From Vibrio cyclitrophicus (GTDB taxonomy: Bacteria > Pseudomonadota > Gammaproteobacteria > Enterobacterales > Vibrionaceae), in contig CP065367.1 in assembly GCA_023206055.1 (NCBI GenBank), positions 1,488,001 to 1,552,000 on the forward strand: 64,000 nucleotides of DNA. The letters are read 5' to 3'. The notes under the pieces are model-generated. The model made no database searches. It was not told the DNA's origin and worked only from the letters and a program-made list of their open reading frames with translations. A program made the position numbers and the translations under genes. The first letter of the stretch is position 1. Each line of letters begins with the position of its first letter. Of the stretch, positions 27,297 through 36,768 are shown piece by piece.

Positions 27297-27839
27297 TCAA
27301 ATCTTCTCGATGTATAAGATGACCTCTCCCACTTTAAAGCCAAACTTGGACATCTCAGTCTTGTTGAACAAGCGCTTGTCGTCCATCAAGAACATCCAAT
27401 CATCGAGCACAACTTCATAAGTGCTGCCGTCTACTTCAATTTCGAGATCATATTTCCAATACAATGCCGAACCTTGTGTCTCGCCGTAAGCGGTACCTAC
27501 TACATCGTTGGCGGTGCCTGAATAGGTGTTTTCGCCCGTTTTGAGTAGATTCCAAACGCGAGTTGAGCGCTCGCCATCAGCAAAAGAGAACCACTCTTTT
27601 ATTTCTCCGTTGCCACCGTCCCAAGTCGCGATCAGTTTGACATCGAAGCGTCGCAGTAGGTTACCAGAACGGTCGAGCACCATGCCGTAGGCCATTAGCT
27701 CGCCATTAAAAAAGGTTTCAAGCTTGAGCTCTGGCGTAGTGTCGGCATGGTCTTCTAAACTTGCAGAACCACAGCCCACTAGCCAAGTGAGTGAAAAAAA
27801 TGCCAGAGCGAATTTCATTATTGTTGTTTTTGGATTCAT
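27297..27839 (-). CDS. DUF3833 lipoprotein
   Basis: A 180-residue protein with a lipobox in TWLVGCGSA, so a lipoprotein. It matches the DUF3833 family, a beta-rich lipocalin-like domain, often found beside Cfa-type genes. It may bind or deliver a lipid, but no activity is established. The start ATG overlaps the upstream stop as ATGA, showing it is the last gene of the operon. Confidence 0.82.
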   Translation of the reverse strand: MNPKTTIMKFALAFFSLTWLVGCGSASLEDHADTTPELKLETFFNGELMAYGMVLDRSGNLLRRFDVKLIATWDGGNGEIKEWFSFADGERSTRVWNLLKTGENTYSGTANDVVGTAYGETQGSALYWKYDLEIEVDGSTYEVVLDDWMFLMDDKRLFNKTEMSKFGFKVGEVILYIEKI

Positions 27840-28411
27840 TTTTTCAAACCTAGAAGTTGTTTACGAAGAACGGGTTCAGAAGTATTTTCAGATAACCAAA
27901 TCGCTAGAAAGGCTTCGCCGAATTGTTTGTCTTGGATGGTGCCGATCGGTTGTTCATCGAAATAAAAACGACTCACGTTATCTTTAGCGACACGAATCGT
28001 GAGTGTGCTTCCTTCTTCCACGTTAGGCCACATCGCATACAAGGGTTTCAACCAACGTTGAATGTTGCTGTCAGAGTAGCCAAGCTTGTTCCACTGATCT
28101 TCGGTAGCGTCTACGAGGTCTTTGCTGTCGATAGAGCGGTAATATTCAAGCTTTAAGGCTCGTTCAGAGTTGGTTGGAGTCGCGTAGAATTCCGCGGAGT
28201 AGAGAGTCCAAAACAGGTAACTCATCTCACCTTGGCCGAGTTTATTTAAGTCATCGACCGCAGAGGCTTTAGTGTTTCCGGAAAATATCAGCGCAGCAAA
28301 AATTAACGAGAGAGTGATAAAGCTTAGAAGTGTGTTTTGTGCTCGCTGATGAGTACGAACAATAACGTTCTCAGGTTTGAACGTTTGTGTCGGGTTGCTT
28401 GGATAAGCCAT
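27836..28411 (-). CDS. Chalcone isomerase-like protein
   Basis: A 191-residue protein with an N-terminal hydrophobic segment (about 28-47), then a beta-alpha domain with the LFWTLYSAEFYA and ALKLEYYRSI motifs of the bacterial chalcone-isomerase-like family (Chalcone_3). Plant homologues in this fold bind fatty acids, so lipid binding is plausible. There is no evidence for flavonoid chemistry in this setting. It overlaps the DUF3833 gene by four bases and follows the DUF2878 gene by 3 bases. Confidence 0.8.
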   Translation of the reverse strand: MAYPSNPTQTFKPENVIVRTHQRAQNTLLSFITLSLIFAALIFSGNTKASAVDDLNKLGQGEMSYLFWTLYSAEFYATPTNSERALKLEYYRSIDSKDLVDATEDQWNKLGYSDSNIQRWLKPLYAMWPNVEEGSTLTIRVAKDNVSRFYFDEQPIGTIQDKQFGEAFLAIWLSENTSEPVLRKQLLGLKK

Positions 28412-28414
28412 AAG

Positions 28415-28936
28415 TCACCTCGTTATTGCCATTCTAGGTTGTATTAAGTTGGAGTAGGCGGCCACCAGTAAGGGCAACAAAATCCCCCAACTTATTGCAA
28501 GGGCAGCGACTACCGATGCATCTGGCCAAGTCGTTAGAAGGGCACCTGCTTTGATGCCTCCCCAATAACTACTAGTACCTGCTACGAACCCTATGGCGAA
28601 CAAGATCACTTTCGAGCATTTTAAAAGCCAATTAAGGCTGTGGTTGAAGCTAATCAAAAACATGATCCACAGGCAGATGAGCCACACAGGAAACCACGAT
28701 TGATTGGCAATTTCAGAATCGACGGCAAACACGCCGAAGTGAAGCATGAGGCTATCAAGCAATAGCCCCAATGGTAATAGAATGAGTATCTTCAAATCGC
28801 TACTGCGAGTCGGTGATAGGAGGAAGTGAACCACTACAATCAGTGGCGTGACGAACGGGGCTTGCGCGGTAAAGAAGGCACTGCAAACCCAGGTCGCTTG
28901 AAACAGTACGAGATTAATAATCCAAAACTGCTTCAT
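28415..28936 (-). CDS. DUF2878 integral membrane protein
   Basis: A 173-residue protein of about five membrane helices, matching DUF2878, a family almost always next to Cfa and DUF1365 genes. Function unknown. The start at 28936 (MKQFWIINL) is chosen because GGAG lies 6 bases upstream; the frame also has a TTG at 28948. It overlaps the end of the Cfa gene by 23 bases. Confidence 0.8.
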   Translation of the reverse strand: MKQFWIINLVLFQATWVCSAFFTAQAPFVTPLIVVVHFLLSPTRSSDLKILILLPLGLLLDSLMLHFGVFAVDSEIANQSWFPVWLICLWIMFLISFNHSLNWLLKCSKVILFAIGFVAGTSSYWGGIKAGALLTTWPDASVVAALAISWGILLPLLVAAYSNLIQPRMAITR

Positions 28937-30194
28937 CTTTTGCTCCAAAGTATCGAGGTTTTCTTGCGACTACATGGTGAGTGCTGATCACGCGCTCTTT
29001 GAATGCGCCTTCACAGTAGCAGAAGTAGAAGATCCACAAGCGCTTAAACTCTTCTGAATAGCCGAGGGACTCTAACTCTTCCCAACTATTTTCAAAAGCA
29101 ATGTTCCAATCATTCAGCGTTCGAGCGTAGTGCAGGCCAATATCATCAATTTCTTGAACAACAAGGTCGGTGCTGGTCGCAAGGTGTTGGGTCATCACTG
29201 AAACCGAAGGTAGGCAACCGCCGGGGAAGATGTACTTTTGAATAAAGTCGACACCTTTACGGTATTTATCGTAACGGCTGTCTGCAATAGTAATCGCTTG
29301 GATCAGCATCTTGCCTGAAGGTTTAAGTAGCGATGAACATTTCTCAAAGAAGGTCTGCAGATATTCATGACCAACCGCCTCGATCATCTCGATAGAGACC
29401 AACTTGTCATACTCACCAGTGAGGTTACGATAATCCTCTTTAAGCAGGGTGATTTTGTCTGTTAAATCAAGCGCTTTTACTCTCTGCTCTGCAAGCGCGT
29501 GTTGGGCATCTGAGATTGTGGTAGTGGTGACATGGCATCCGTAGTGTTGTGCCATGAATATAGCTAAGCCACCCCAGCCAGTGCCTATCTCGACCACGTT
29601 ATCTTTCTCTGACAACTCTAATCGCTCACAGATAGTTTTCATTTTGTTTTGTTGAGCTTTGGATAGGGTTTCTGCTTCTTCACTGTAGATAGCAGAAGAG
29701 TATTGCATCGAGCTATCTAAGAAGCGCTCGTACAACTCATTGCCAATATCGTAGTGCGCAAGAATATTCCGCTTAGAGCCTTGCTCGGTGTTGGCATTCT
29801 TACGACGCAGCAAGAGGTTTTTGATGCGAGAAATCCATTGTGTCTTGTCATCAAGCTCATCCAATTGGGCTTGGTTCCGAGCCATAATTTGAATCACACG
29901 CGTGAGATTCGGGCTGGTCCATTTGCCATCGATATAAGCTTCAGATGCACCGATACTGCCGTTGATGACAACATCTCTAAAAAAGGTCGCATCATGAATC
30001 ACGATTCGACCTTTCAACTCGGCTTCTCGATCGCCGAATACGGAATGTTGGTCTCGCTCAATGATCTCAAGCGTCGCGAATTGCAGGCTTTCTAACACCT
30101 TGAAGATTAAAGCTCGATATTTACAGTTGCTTGAAACAGCAACGGCTTTAGCTTGTTGTTCTACGTTGTTGTTTTGTTTGGCAAGCTGTTCCAT
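28914..30194 (-). CDS. Cyclopropane-fatty-acyl-phospholipid synthase family methyltransferase
   Basis: A 426-residue SAM-dependent methyltransferase. It has the CFA-type N-terminal region, the SAM motif VEIGTGWGGLAIFMA, YDIGNELYERFLD and SIEMIEAVGHEY, as in Cfa. These enzymes add methylene or methyl groups to unsaturated acyl chains in phospholipid. In Rhodobacter, Cfa-like genes of the RpoE-ChrR regulon contribute to furan or methylated fatty acids that scavenge singlet oxygen. The genome may hold a separate housekeeping cfa. It lies downstream of DUF1365 with a 105-base gap. Confidence 0.9.
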   Translation of the reverse strand: MEQLAKQNNNVEQQAKAVAVSSNCKYRALIFKVLESLQFATLEIIERDQHSVFGDREAELKGRIVIHDATFFRDVVINGSIGASEAYIDGKWTSPNLTRVIQIMARNQAQLDELDDKTQWISRIKNLLLRRKNANTEQGSKRNILAHYDIGNELYERFLDSSMQYSSAIYSEEAETLSKAQQNKMKTICERLELSEKDNVVEIGTGWGGLAIFMAQHYGCHVTTTTISDAQHALAEQRVKALDLTDKITLLKEDYRNLTGEYDKLVSIEMIEAVGHEYLQTFFEKCSSLLKPSGKMLIQAITIADSRYDKYRKGVDFIQKYIFPGGCLPSVSVMTQHLATSTDLVVQEIDDIGLHYARTLNDWNIAFENSWEELESLGYSEEFKRLWIFYFCYCEGAFKERVISTHHVVARKPRYFGAKDEAVLDY

Positions 30195-30299
30195 GTAAAC
30201 CTCGCTGATAACTCATTCTAATATTTTGTGCCAACTAAGCTGAGTTCTGCCCCTTGGTTGGAGCGAATCCAAGCTTCAATTGAGTTCTTTCATATGCGC

Positions 30300-31106
30300 T
30301 CAAGACGTTGAGTCTGGATGCGCCACAAACGGTACTTTTTTCAGAAATAATTTGAGAGCCTGAAAATAGATACCCATTACAACCTTGATTGTCATTGCCG
30401 GAATCTTGAATACCGTTCGTCTAATGTTTGCTTTTGTTACCGACTGCTTTGAGAGTGCCAGAGTGGCATCAAAAATCTTGTCGCTACGATGACTCTCGAT
30501 GTGTACTAACGTCCGTTTCGTTGGTGGTTTTATTTTCCACAAATAATTCATGTCTAAATCCATGAACGGCGAAACGTGAAACTCTTTTTTTACTTTCAAC
30601 TCTTTGTGCATGTCAATGAGATAATAGTGTCTTTCTCGCCAAGGCGTGTTGCTCACTTCCGCTAACATATAGCGACAATCACCAGTCTCGTCGTAACAGA
30701 AAAAACAGTTAATTGGGCTGAAATAAATCCCTAAACAACGGCACTGAGCCAGCATCGTCACACGGTTTGAATCAGACCAAACCCCACCAAGTTGTTGTAC
30801 TTTGGAAGCTATACGTTGCTTTAGTGTTTTAGGTTCATCAGTTGTGACATTTTCTTTTTTTTCAGCGAGATAATCCGATTCGACAAAGCGAATCGGGTTA
30901 TACCATTGAGTACCGAACAAACGACTGCGAGTTGTTGTTTGAGGGATTTCATCGAGATCCAACCCCATCATGTATAACTGGTAGCTGAACTCATGAGTGA
31001 TGTCGCCAAAGCGGCGGTGTCTGACGTTGCCCCAATAGATACCGCTGAGCTCTTCACTCTTTTCGGATGCGATCTCCATTTCGGATGTCAGGGTTTGACT
31101 GTTCAT
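30300..31106 (-). CDS. DUF1365 protein
   Basis: A 268-residue member of DUF1365, the family encoded with Cfa-type methyltransferases and flavoproteins in photo-oxidative clusters. It includes IYWGNVRHRRFGDITHEFSY near the start and ISPINCFFCYD-type motifs (SPINCFFCY at about 130). A Rhodobacter homologue is required for singlet oxygen activation of RpoE, but its biochemical activity is not known. It overlaps the FAD gene by four bases (ATGA). Confidence 0.85.
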   Translation of the reverse strand: MNSQTLTSEMEIASEKSEELSGIYWGNVRHRRFGDITHEFSYQLYMMGLDLDEIPQTTTRSRLFGTQWYNPIRFVESDYLAEKKENVTTDEPKTLKQRIASKVQQLGGVWSDSNRVTMLAQCRCLGIYFSPINCFFCYDETGDCRYMLAEVSNTPWRERHYYLIDMHKELKVKKEFHVSPFMDLDMNYLWKIKPPTKRTLVHIESHRSDKIFDATLALSKQSVTKANIRRTVFKIPAMTIKVVMGIYFQALKLFLKKVPFVAHPDSTS

Positions 31107-32374
31107 AGCGCTGAACTCGTACTCAAATCTAAACCGAAGCGTTTGGTCACATCGAGTGCACTGTGGACGCCATCTTCATGGAACCCGTTGTACCAGTACG
31201 CGCCGGCGAAATGAGTCTGGTTTTTGCCACAGATCTGCTCGCGCTTGTGCTGAGCCTCTACGGTGTTCGAGTTAAGTACCGGATGATGATAAACAAAGCT
31301 GCGAATGATTTTTTCTGGGTCGATGGCTTCGCTTTGATTTAAGGTCACACAGAAGGTGTCTTGGCTTTCGATGCCTTGCAGAATGTTCATGTTGTAAGTG
31401 ACACAGGCAGGTCGTTTACTGTCGCCGTCTAACATGTAGTTCCAACTTGCCCAAGCCAGCTTTCTGTCTGGTAACAATCGGGTATCAGTGTGCAGAACCA
31501 CTTCATTACGGCTGTATGGGATTTCGCCCAGTACCTGTTGTTCTTGCTCTGTCGCATCACCAAGCAGACGTAACGCTTGGTCTGAGTGACAGGCAAAGAT
31601 TACTTCGTCGAAGTCTTGTGTGCTGCCATCTTCAAATTCAATCGTGATGCCTGTTTCTTGGCGAGTTACTTGTTTAATCGATGTATTGAGTGCAACAGAC
31701 TTACTTAGGCGTGAAAGGATGATTTCAACATAAGAACGCGATCCTTTTGGAATCACATACCACTGCGGGCGGTTAGCAATGTCGAGCAGACCATGGTTGT
31801 AGAAAAACTGAATGAAGAACTTTAGCTCAAACTCTTCCATCTCTTTTAAGCTAGTCGACCAAATAGCGGCACCCATCGGCAGAATGTAGTGTTGGCTAAA
31901 GAAGTCGGAAAACTGGTTTTCACGCAAGAAACTGCCAAGGGTAACGTCTGGAGTAAACACATTGCTTTCGAATTGCGCCTTACACAATTTGTTGAACTTA
32001 AGAATGTCAGAAACCAAAGACCAGAATTGAGGTTTGAAAATATTACTCCTCTGAGCGAATAACGAATTAATGCTGTGGCCGTTGTATTCGAATTTAGTCG
32101 TGGTGTTGTGTACGCTGAAGCTCATTTCAGTGGGTTGCCTTTCGACACCGAGTTGCTCAAGCAGTTTGTTGAAATTCGGGTAAGTTCTGTCGTTGAAAAC
32201 GATGAAGCCAGTATCAATTGAAAACGCCGTGCCTCGGTGTTCTATATCAACCGTAGCAGTGTGCCCGCCGACGTAGTCATTTTTCTCGAATACCGTAACG
32301 TCGTGGTGTTTATCTAATACATGTGCGCAAGTCAGTCCAGAGATGCCTGAACCTATAATGGCGATTTTTTTCAT
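31103..32374 (-). CDS. FAD-dependent oxidoreductase of the amine-oxidase/desaturase type
   Basis: A 423-residue flavoprotein with a Rossmann start KKIAIIGSGISGLTCAHVL and FEKNDYVGGH, then a substrate domain of the amine oxidase type. In the related Rhodobacter cluster such a protein has been assigned as an acyl-chain desaturase in furan fatty acid synthesis. The start at 32374 puts the FAD motif at the N-terminus and is preferred to 32407. It follows the SDR by 2 bases. Confidence 0.88.
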   Translation of the reverse strand: MKKIAIIGSGISGLTCAHVLDKHHDVTVFEKNDYVGGHTATVDIEHRGTAFSIDTGFIVFNDRTYPNFNKLLEQLGVERQPTEMSFSVHNTTTKFEYNGHSINSLFAQRSNIFKPQFWSLVSDILKFNKLCKAQFESNVFTPDVTLGSFLRENQFSDFFSQHYILPMGAAIWSTSLKEMEEFELKFFIQFFYNHGLLDIANRPQWYVIPKGSRSYVEIILSRLSKSVALNTSIKQVTRQETGITIEFEDGSTQDFDEVIFACHSDQALRLLGDATEQEQQVLGEIPYSRNEVVLHTDTRLLPDRKLAWASWNYMLDGDSKRPACVTYNMNILQGIESQDTFCVTLNQSEAIDPEKIIRSFVYHHPVLNSNTVEAQHKREQICGKNQTHFAGAYWYNGFHEDGVHSALDVTKRFGLDLSTSSAL

Positions 32375-32376
32375 TG

Positions 32377-33108
32377 TTATACCATCCTTGAAGCGAGTTT
32401 TTGCCAAACTGGAGTTGGAAGCATTCTTAGTAGCTTCATCAACATGATGAATCGTCTTGGGAAATCGATTTCACTCTTTCCTTGAGCAATACCATTTACG
32501 ATTCGCTGAGTTGCGGCCTCACTACTAATAATCATAGGCATAGCGAAAGTATTTCGCTCGGTTAATGGCGTTTCAACGAAACCAGGGTGCACAATTGAGA
32601 CATGAATGTTGTGCTCGGCCAGATCAACCGAAAGTGTTCTGCCTAAGTAAGTGAGGGCTGCCTTTGAAGCGCCATAAGCCTCGGCTCTTGGTAAAGGTAA
32701 AAAGCTGGCGCTGGAGCTCACTAAAACCAAACGGCCGCCCGGCTTGATGTTTTTTAACCAGGCTTTAAGGGCGTAGCCAATTGAGATCAGGTTGATGTTG
32801 ATGACGCGCTCAAAAAGCTCGGCATCAAAATGAATTGGGTCGTCGATGTACTCACAATCACCAGCATTTAAAATAAGCAGATCGAGAGGCTTATCTTGGT
32901 CGAGTTCTGGGAAATTGTGATAATCGGTCAGATCGAAACAGAGCGGTGTCATTGACGAATGAGCGATGTCTGTCTCATGAGAATCAACTAAGGTTTGCAG
33001 CTTGTCTGAGTTACGGCCACATGCAATCACCTGATGACCTTGCTGAGCGTAATCTTTAGCTAGGGATTGGCCGATACCTGAGGTCGCGCCTGTGATCATA
33101 ATACGCAT
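32377..33108 (-). CDS. Short-chain dehydrogenase/reductase
   Basis: A 243-residue SDR with TGATSGIG at residues 6-13, LILNAG in place of NNAG, catalytic S and YGASKAAL (Tyr/Lys motif), and VHPGFVETPL. Likely NADP(H)-dependent, substrate unknown but probably an acyl-chain intermediate given the neighbours. Its start ATG overlaps the stop of the NTF2-like gene. Confidence 0.88.
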   Translation of the reverse strand: MRIMITGATSGIGQSLAKDYAQQGHQVIACGRNSDKLQTLVDSHETDIAHSSMTPLCFDLTDYHNFPELDQDKPLDLLILNAGDCEYIDDPIHFDAELFERVININLISIGYALKAWLKNIKPGGRLVLVSSSASFLPLPRAEAYGASKAALTYLGRTLSVDLAEHNIHVSIVHPGFVETPLTERNTFAMPMIISSEAATQRIVNGIAQGKSEIDFPRRFIMLMKLLRMLPTPVWQKLASRMV

Positions 33109-33539
33109 TATCGGCTCGCTCTCTTTTTGATGGATTTGATCGCGCAGCCCAGTACTGGAATGTGTTCGTACAACATAGACCCGACGTCGAGGTAATCTCT
33201 GTGGTAGACCACTTGACCGTCGAGCATCTTAAGGTGACTGTGTCCTTGTACTTCGATAGGCTTTTGCCCATTTAATTGCTTGTGAGCAAACTGCATCGTC
33301 CAGTAAACAGACGCTTCGTCGTTCGATTCAAAAGTGTGTTCGATATGAAAGTAACAGCTCGTTACCTGGGTGTAGAGGTTCTCGAAGTAGTGCGTAAGCG
33401 CCGAAATACCGCTGACATGATGCAGCGGATCTTGGAATTCAATATCAGGGTGATAAACCGTCTTAAGCACGTCGAAATTGTCGGTTCCGAGTTCTCGATA
33501 CATGTTGAGAAAGTTATCAAGCCATAGAGAGTTATCCAT
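33108..33539 (-). CDS. NTF2-like/SnoaL-type protein
   Basis: A 143-residue protein of the NTF2-like cone fold (VYHPDIEFQDPLHHVSGISALTHYFENLY). It could be a small isomerase, hydrolase or binding protein. A homologue is found in RpoE-ChrR clusters of other bacteria. ATG 33539 is used; a GTG 9 bases upstream (33548) is also possible. It follows the photolyase stop closely. Confidence 0.78.
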   Translation of the reverse strand: MDNSLWLDNFLNMYRELGTDNFDVLKTVYHPDIEFQDPLHHVSGISALTHYFENLYTQVTSCYFHIEHTFESNDEASVYWTMQFAHKQLNGQKPIEVQGHSHLKMLDGQVVYHRDYLDVGSMLYEHIPVLGCAIKSIKKRASR

Positions 33540-33553
33540 AATACTCACTCTAA

Positions 33554-34969
33554 TTATTTGAAGAAGGCTAAGGCTCTCAATCGTGCTTCTTTGTGTTCAA
33601 CGATGGGTTGCCAGTATTCGCTGTTAATTCCGTTTTTTGCGATAAAGTCATGTGGAAAATGCACATGCTTATCTGGGATATTTTGCAGCTCTGGTATGTA
33701 CTTACGAATAAAAATTCCTTTTGGATCAAACTTTTCACTCTGAGTGATTGGATTGAAAATTCGGAAGTAAGGTTGAGCATCACAGCCAGTACTTGAAGCC
33801 CACTGCCAGCCACCATTATTGGCACTAAAGTCACCGTCGATAAGATGCGACATAAAGAAACGCTCACCCCAACGCCAGTCAATAAGCAGGTGCTTGGTTA
33901 GGAAGCTTGCTACCACCATTCTTAGCCGGTTGTGCATCCAGCCTGTTTCAACCAGTTGACGCATTGCTGCATCAACCAATGGATATCCTGTTTTTCCTTC
34001 GCACCAGGCTTTGAAGCTAGGGTGATCGTGATACCAATCCAAACCACTGTATTTTTGCTGAAAGTTAGCGCCTTTAACCAGTTTAGGATGGTGGAACATC
34101 AAATGCTTATAAAAATCTCGCCAAATCAATTCGTTGAGCCAACAAAAGGCCGGTAATTGCGTATCAAATAACAGGTCGGGCTGTTGCTGAATCAATTGAA
34201 TCGCTAACCAACGTGGGCTTACTGCGCCAATCGCTAAATAAGGCGATAGCCCTGATGTCCCTTTAACTGAAGGAATATCTCTCAGACGCGCGTAGTCGTA
34301 GACTTTACTGCCTAAGAAATTCGGGATCACATTGCCCAATACATCTTGGCTTATTGGCCAGCGACTTGAGTCAACACGAGGAAAGTCGAAATCATAGTCA
34401 GCGGAGATGGTTAAGGCTTGTAAGTCGTCAGGAAGCTGTGTTTGTGAACGTTCAGTCGGCACGACAGGAGCAGGACTACAGATGATGCCTTTCACCTGAA
34501 CTTCTTTTAGCCAAGCGTTCTTAAAGGGCGTAAAGACTTTGAACATCTCTCCTTGTTTGTTGAGAACGCTACCGAGTGGCAGCATCACGTCACAATCGCT
34601 GATCTTCAGGTTTAGACCACCTGAAATCAGCTTTTTATCGCGAGCTTGTTCATCAATCTCTGGTTCAGAGTTTGCGTAGACGCACTTGGCATCAAGCTGC
34701 TCGCACAAGTTGATGAGTTGTTTGGATTGGTCGTCAAAGTCTGTCGCTTTTAAGTGAAGCAACGTTACTCCAAGCTCAGCGAGTTGGGATTCCAGTTGCG
34801 TCAGGTGCCGGTGTATAAAATCCGCTTTGATTGGCGCAAGATGGTGTTGTTTCCATTGTTGCGGTGTTGAAATGAAAACGGCTGTCGTTACGCCGTTTTC
34901 AACAGCTGCGACGAGCGCGGGGTTGTCGTGAGTCCGCAGGTCTCGTCTTATCCATAGAATGTCGCTCAA
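33554..34969 (-). CDS. phrA: Deoxyribodipyrimidine photolyase
   Basis: A 471-residue class I photolyase. The N-terminal antenna-binding domain (DILWIRRDLRTHDNPAL) and the C-terminal FAD domain (FCWLNELIWRDFYKHLMFHHP, KTGYPLVDAAMRQLVETGWMHNRLRM, WQWASSTGCDAQPYFRIFNP) are all present, with the tryptophans of the electron chain. It repairs UV-induced cyclobutane dimers with blue light. The start is TTG at 34967-34969, overlapping the upstream stop as TTGA. Photolyase under a ChrR-controlled sigma factor is a known light-response arrangement. Confidence 0.93.
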   Translation of the reverse strand: MSDILWIRRDLRTHDNPALVAAVENGVTTAVFISTPQQWKQHHLAPIKADFIHRHLTQLESQLAELGVTLLHLKATDFDDQSKQLINLCEQLDAKCVYANSEPEIDEQARDKKLISGGLNLKISDCDVMLPLGSVLNKQGEMFKVFTPFKNAWLKEVQVKGIICSPAPVVPTERSQTQLPDDLQALTISADYDFDFPRVDSSRWPISQDVLGNVIPNFLGSKVYDYARLRDIPSVKGTSGLSPYLAIGAVSPRWLAIQLIQQQPDLLFDTQLPAFCWLNELIWRDFYKHLMFHHPKLVKGANFQQKYSGLDWYHDHPSFKAWCEGKTGYPLVDAAMRQLVETGWMHNRLRMVVASFLTKHLLIDWRWGERFFMSHLIDGDFSANNGGWQWASSTGCDAQPYFRIFNPITQSEKFDPKGIFIRKYIPELQNIPDKHVHFPHDFIAKNGINSEYWQPIVEHKEARLRALAFFK

Positions 34970-35913
34970 TATCCGTATCTCAGTTTAAGTTCTTGTGGGT
35001 GCGGGTTTAGATAAACTTGTGATTCTAGGTACTCGTTTGGGTATTCCATCAGGTAGTGATTGATCAGCGTTAGTGGAACTAACAGTGGAACCAACCCTTC
35101 TCTGAATGATGAAATCTGATTGGTAAGCTCTTGTTTGTGAGCGCTGCTCAGCTGTTTCTTAAAGTAACCTTGTAAGTGATGCAAAGTATTGGCGTGACTA
35201 CCGCGGTTCGCATGGTGAGATAGTGCCGTCATCAAGCCTTCAATATACTGATTTGCCAAGTCGTCGATTTCAAGATCGTTGCTTGCCAACAGTTTACCTA
35301 AGCTTTTGTAACCCTCAACGTGGTGGCACATGACTAAGTATTTGTGGGCGCTGTGGAACTGAATCAATTTATGTTTAGTAACACCTTCGTCCACAAGATC
35401 GAGCCACTTTTGGTAAGTGAACACTCGAGTCATAAAGTTTTCACGCAAAATGGGATCGTTAAGGCGGCCGTTTTCTTCAACGGGAAGTAACGGGTTGCCG
35501 TCCATAATTTGTTGGGTGAACATACCTACGCCTGTCGATTCAGAGCCTCGACCATGGTGGTGGTACACCTTTACGCGCTCCATACCGCAGGTTGGGCTTT
35601 TTTGACACACAATAAAGCCAGCGATGTGTTGGTTGTTCTTTGAATAGTTTTGTCCAAACTCGATCAGCTCATTGGTCACATCACCAGTTCCGTCAGGTCG
35701 GGAAACGTGAATGATATTGTCTAGCTGACGAACTTGACGGATGGTTGGTCTAGGAGTTGGAAGTCCAACCCCCATTTCTGGGCAAACAGGTTCCAATTCC
35801 ACGTAGTCTGCTAGGTCGTCTGTACAAAAACGAGAGCGTTTATGACCTGTATCGAAGCGCACTTTGTGTCCAGCAACACATGCACTAATACCTATTTTAA
35901 TTTTCTTTTCCAT
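34966..35913 (-). CDS. ybgA: YbgA-type DUF523/DUF1722 protein
   Basis: A 315-residue fusion: an N-terminal DUF523 half with conserved cysteines (GISACVAGHKVRFD, VCPEMGVGLPTPRPTIRQ, CQKSPTCG) and a C-terminal DUF1722 half (QFHSAHKYLVMCHH). It is commonly located next to photolyase genes, and the function is unresolved. Some relatives are named by position with phr. It precedes the photolyase with a four-base overlap (TTGA). Confidence 0.85.
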   Translation of the reverse strand: MEKKIKIGISACVAGHKVRFDTGHKRSRFCTDDLADYVELEPVCPEMGVGLPTPRPTIRQVRQLDNIIHVSRPDGTGDVTNELIEFGQNYSKNNQHIAGFIVCQKSPTCGMERVKVYHHHGRGSESTGVGMFTQQIMDGNPLLPVEENGRLNDPILRENFMTRVFTYQKWLDLVDEGVTKHKLIQFHSAHKYLVMCHHVEGYKSLGKLLASNDLEIDDLANQYIEGLMTALSHHANRGSHANTLHHLQGYFKKQLSSAHKQELTNQISSFREGLVPLLVPLTLINHYLMEYPNEYLESQVYLNPHPQELKLRYGY

Positions 35914-36040
35914 TGGCCAACTCCTTTGCTCTTGCTCTGAGCTATTTCTTATAGTTCAACATTGCTAATCGTACTTACAGAGCTTGGTGTATTTTTACTT
36001 TGACACCGTAGATGCTTTTATTCAGATGCTTGGACGATTT

Positions 36041-36065
36041 ACAGGATAGCTTAATGCCATCCTGT
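36041..36065 (-). terminator. Hairpin between chrR and ybgA
   Basis: Stem ACAGGATGGC / GCTATCCTGT on the minus strand (one G-U pair) with an ATTAA loop, in the 174-base gap after chrR. It has no T run. It may attenuate between the regulatory pair and the downstream effector genes or stabilise the upstream message. Confidence 0.45.
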
Positions 36066-36087
36066 ATATTTATAGCGTGCAACTGGG

Positions 36088-36768
36088 TTAATAGATATAT
36101 TTTCCAAGTGGATTGAATAGTTGGCTCACACCTTTTGTGAAGTAAAGCGCATCACTTGAAACGGTCAAGCACACACAACCTTCTTTGGTCGCAGGTTGGT
36201 GAGTATGGTTACCATCCAACCAGATGAAGTCGCCTTTGTTATAGACACCCATTTCGTCTTCGAAACTACCTTCTAAAAGCAGCGTGATCTCGAAGCCTTT
36301 GTGAGTGTGGCAAGGTACTTGTCCATCTTTATCGATGTGCAACAAACTGGTGTGGTGAGCTTCGTCATCGAAATCGAGTCTCGCTCGTGAAATCTTACCT
36401 AGGTTCATCCAATCTTTTCTCGCCACTGAATTCAGAGCGCGGGGGATTGTGAATGTCGTGTCGGCGACGGTTACTTTCTGAACCTCTGGAGTCGCTTCAA
36501 CTGACTGAGAAGCATCGGCTGTGATTTGATCTATCGCGTCAAAATCGAAGTCCATGTCGTCCGTTAAGAAGCTGTCTAAATCTTCATTTGAAAATACTGG
36601 CTCTGCGTCAAATGCATTATTCGCCGATTCAGCGGTAAGCAACTTAACTTGTTGTTGGCAGTGTTCACACAGCTCTACATGGCTAGAAACAATCAAAGAA
36701 ACTGAATCAGCCAACGTGCCATCGACGAAGTCTTTCAAGATTGCCGCGTTTGGGTGATGTTTAATCAT
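36088..36768 (-). CDS. chrR: ChrR-type anti-sigma factor
   Basis: A 226-residue two-domain protein. The N-terminal zinc anti-sigma domain has N-terminal histidines, H30 and the CxxC pair in SSHVELCEHC. The C-terminal cupin has HTHKGFEITLLLEGSFEDE with ligands H, H, E and a later H in LDGNHTHQP. In Rhodobacter ChrR holds the ECF sigma factor RpoE inactive until singlet oxygen causes its release. Its start overlaps the sigma gene by 8 bases, the usual coupled pair. Confidence 0.92.
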   Translation of the reverse strand: MIKHHPNAAILKDFVDGTLADSVSLIVSSHVELCEHCQQQVKLLTAESANNAFDAEPVFSNEDLDSFLTDDMDFDFDAIDQITADASQSVEATPEVQKVTVADTTFTIPRALNSVARKDWMNLGKISRARLDFDDEAHHTSLLHIDKDGQVPCHTHKGFEITLLLEGSFEDEMGVYNKGDFIWLDGNHTHQPATKEGCVCLTVSSDALYFTKGVSQLFNPLGKYIY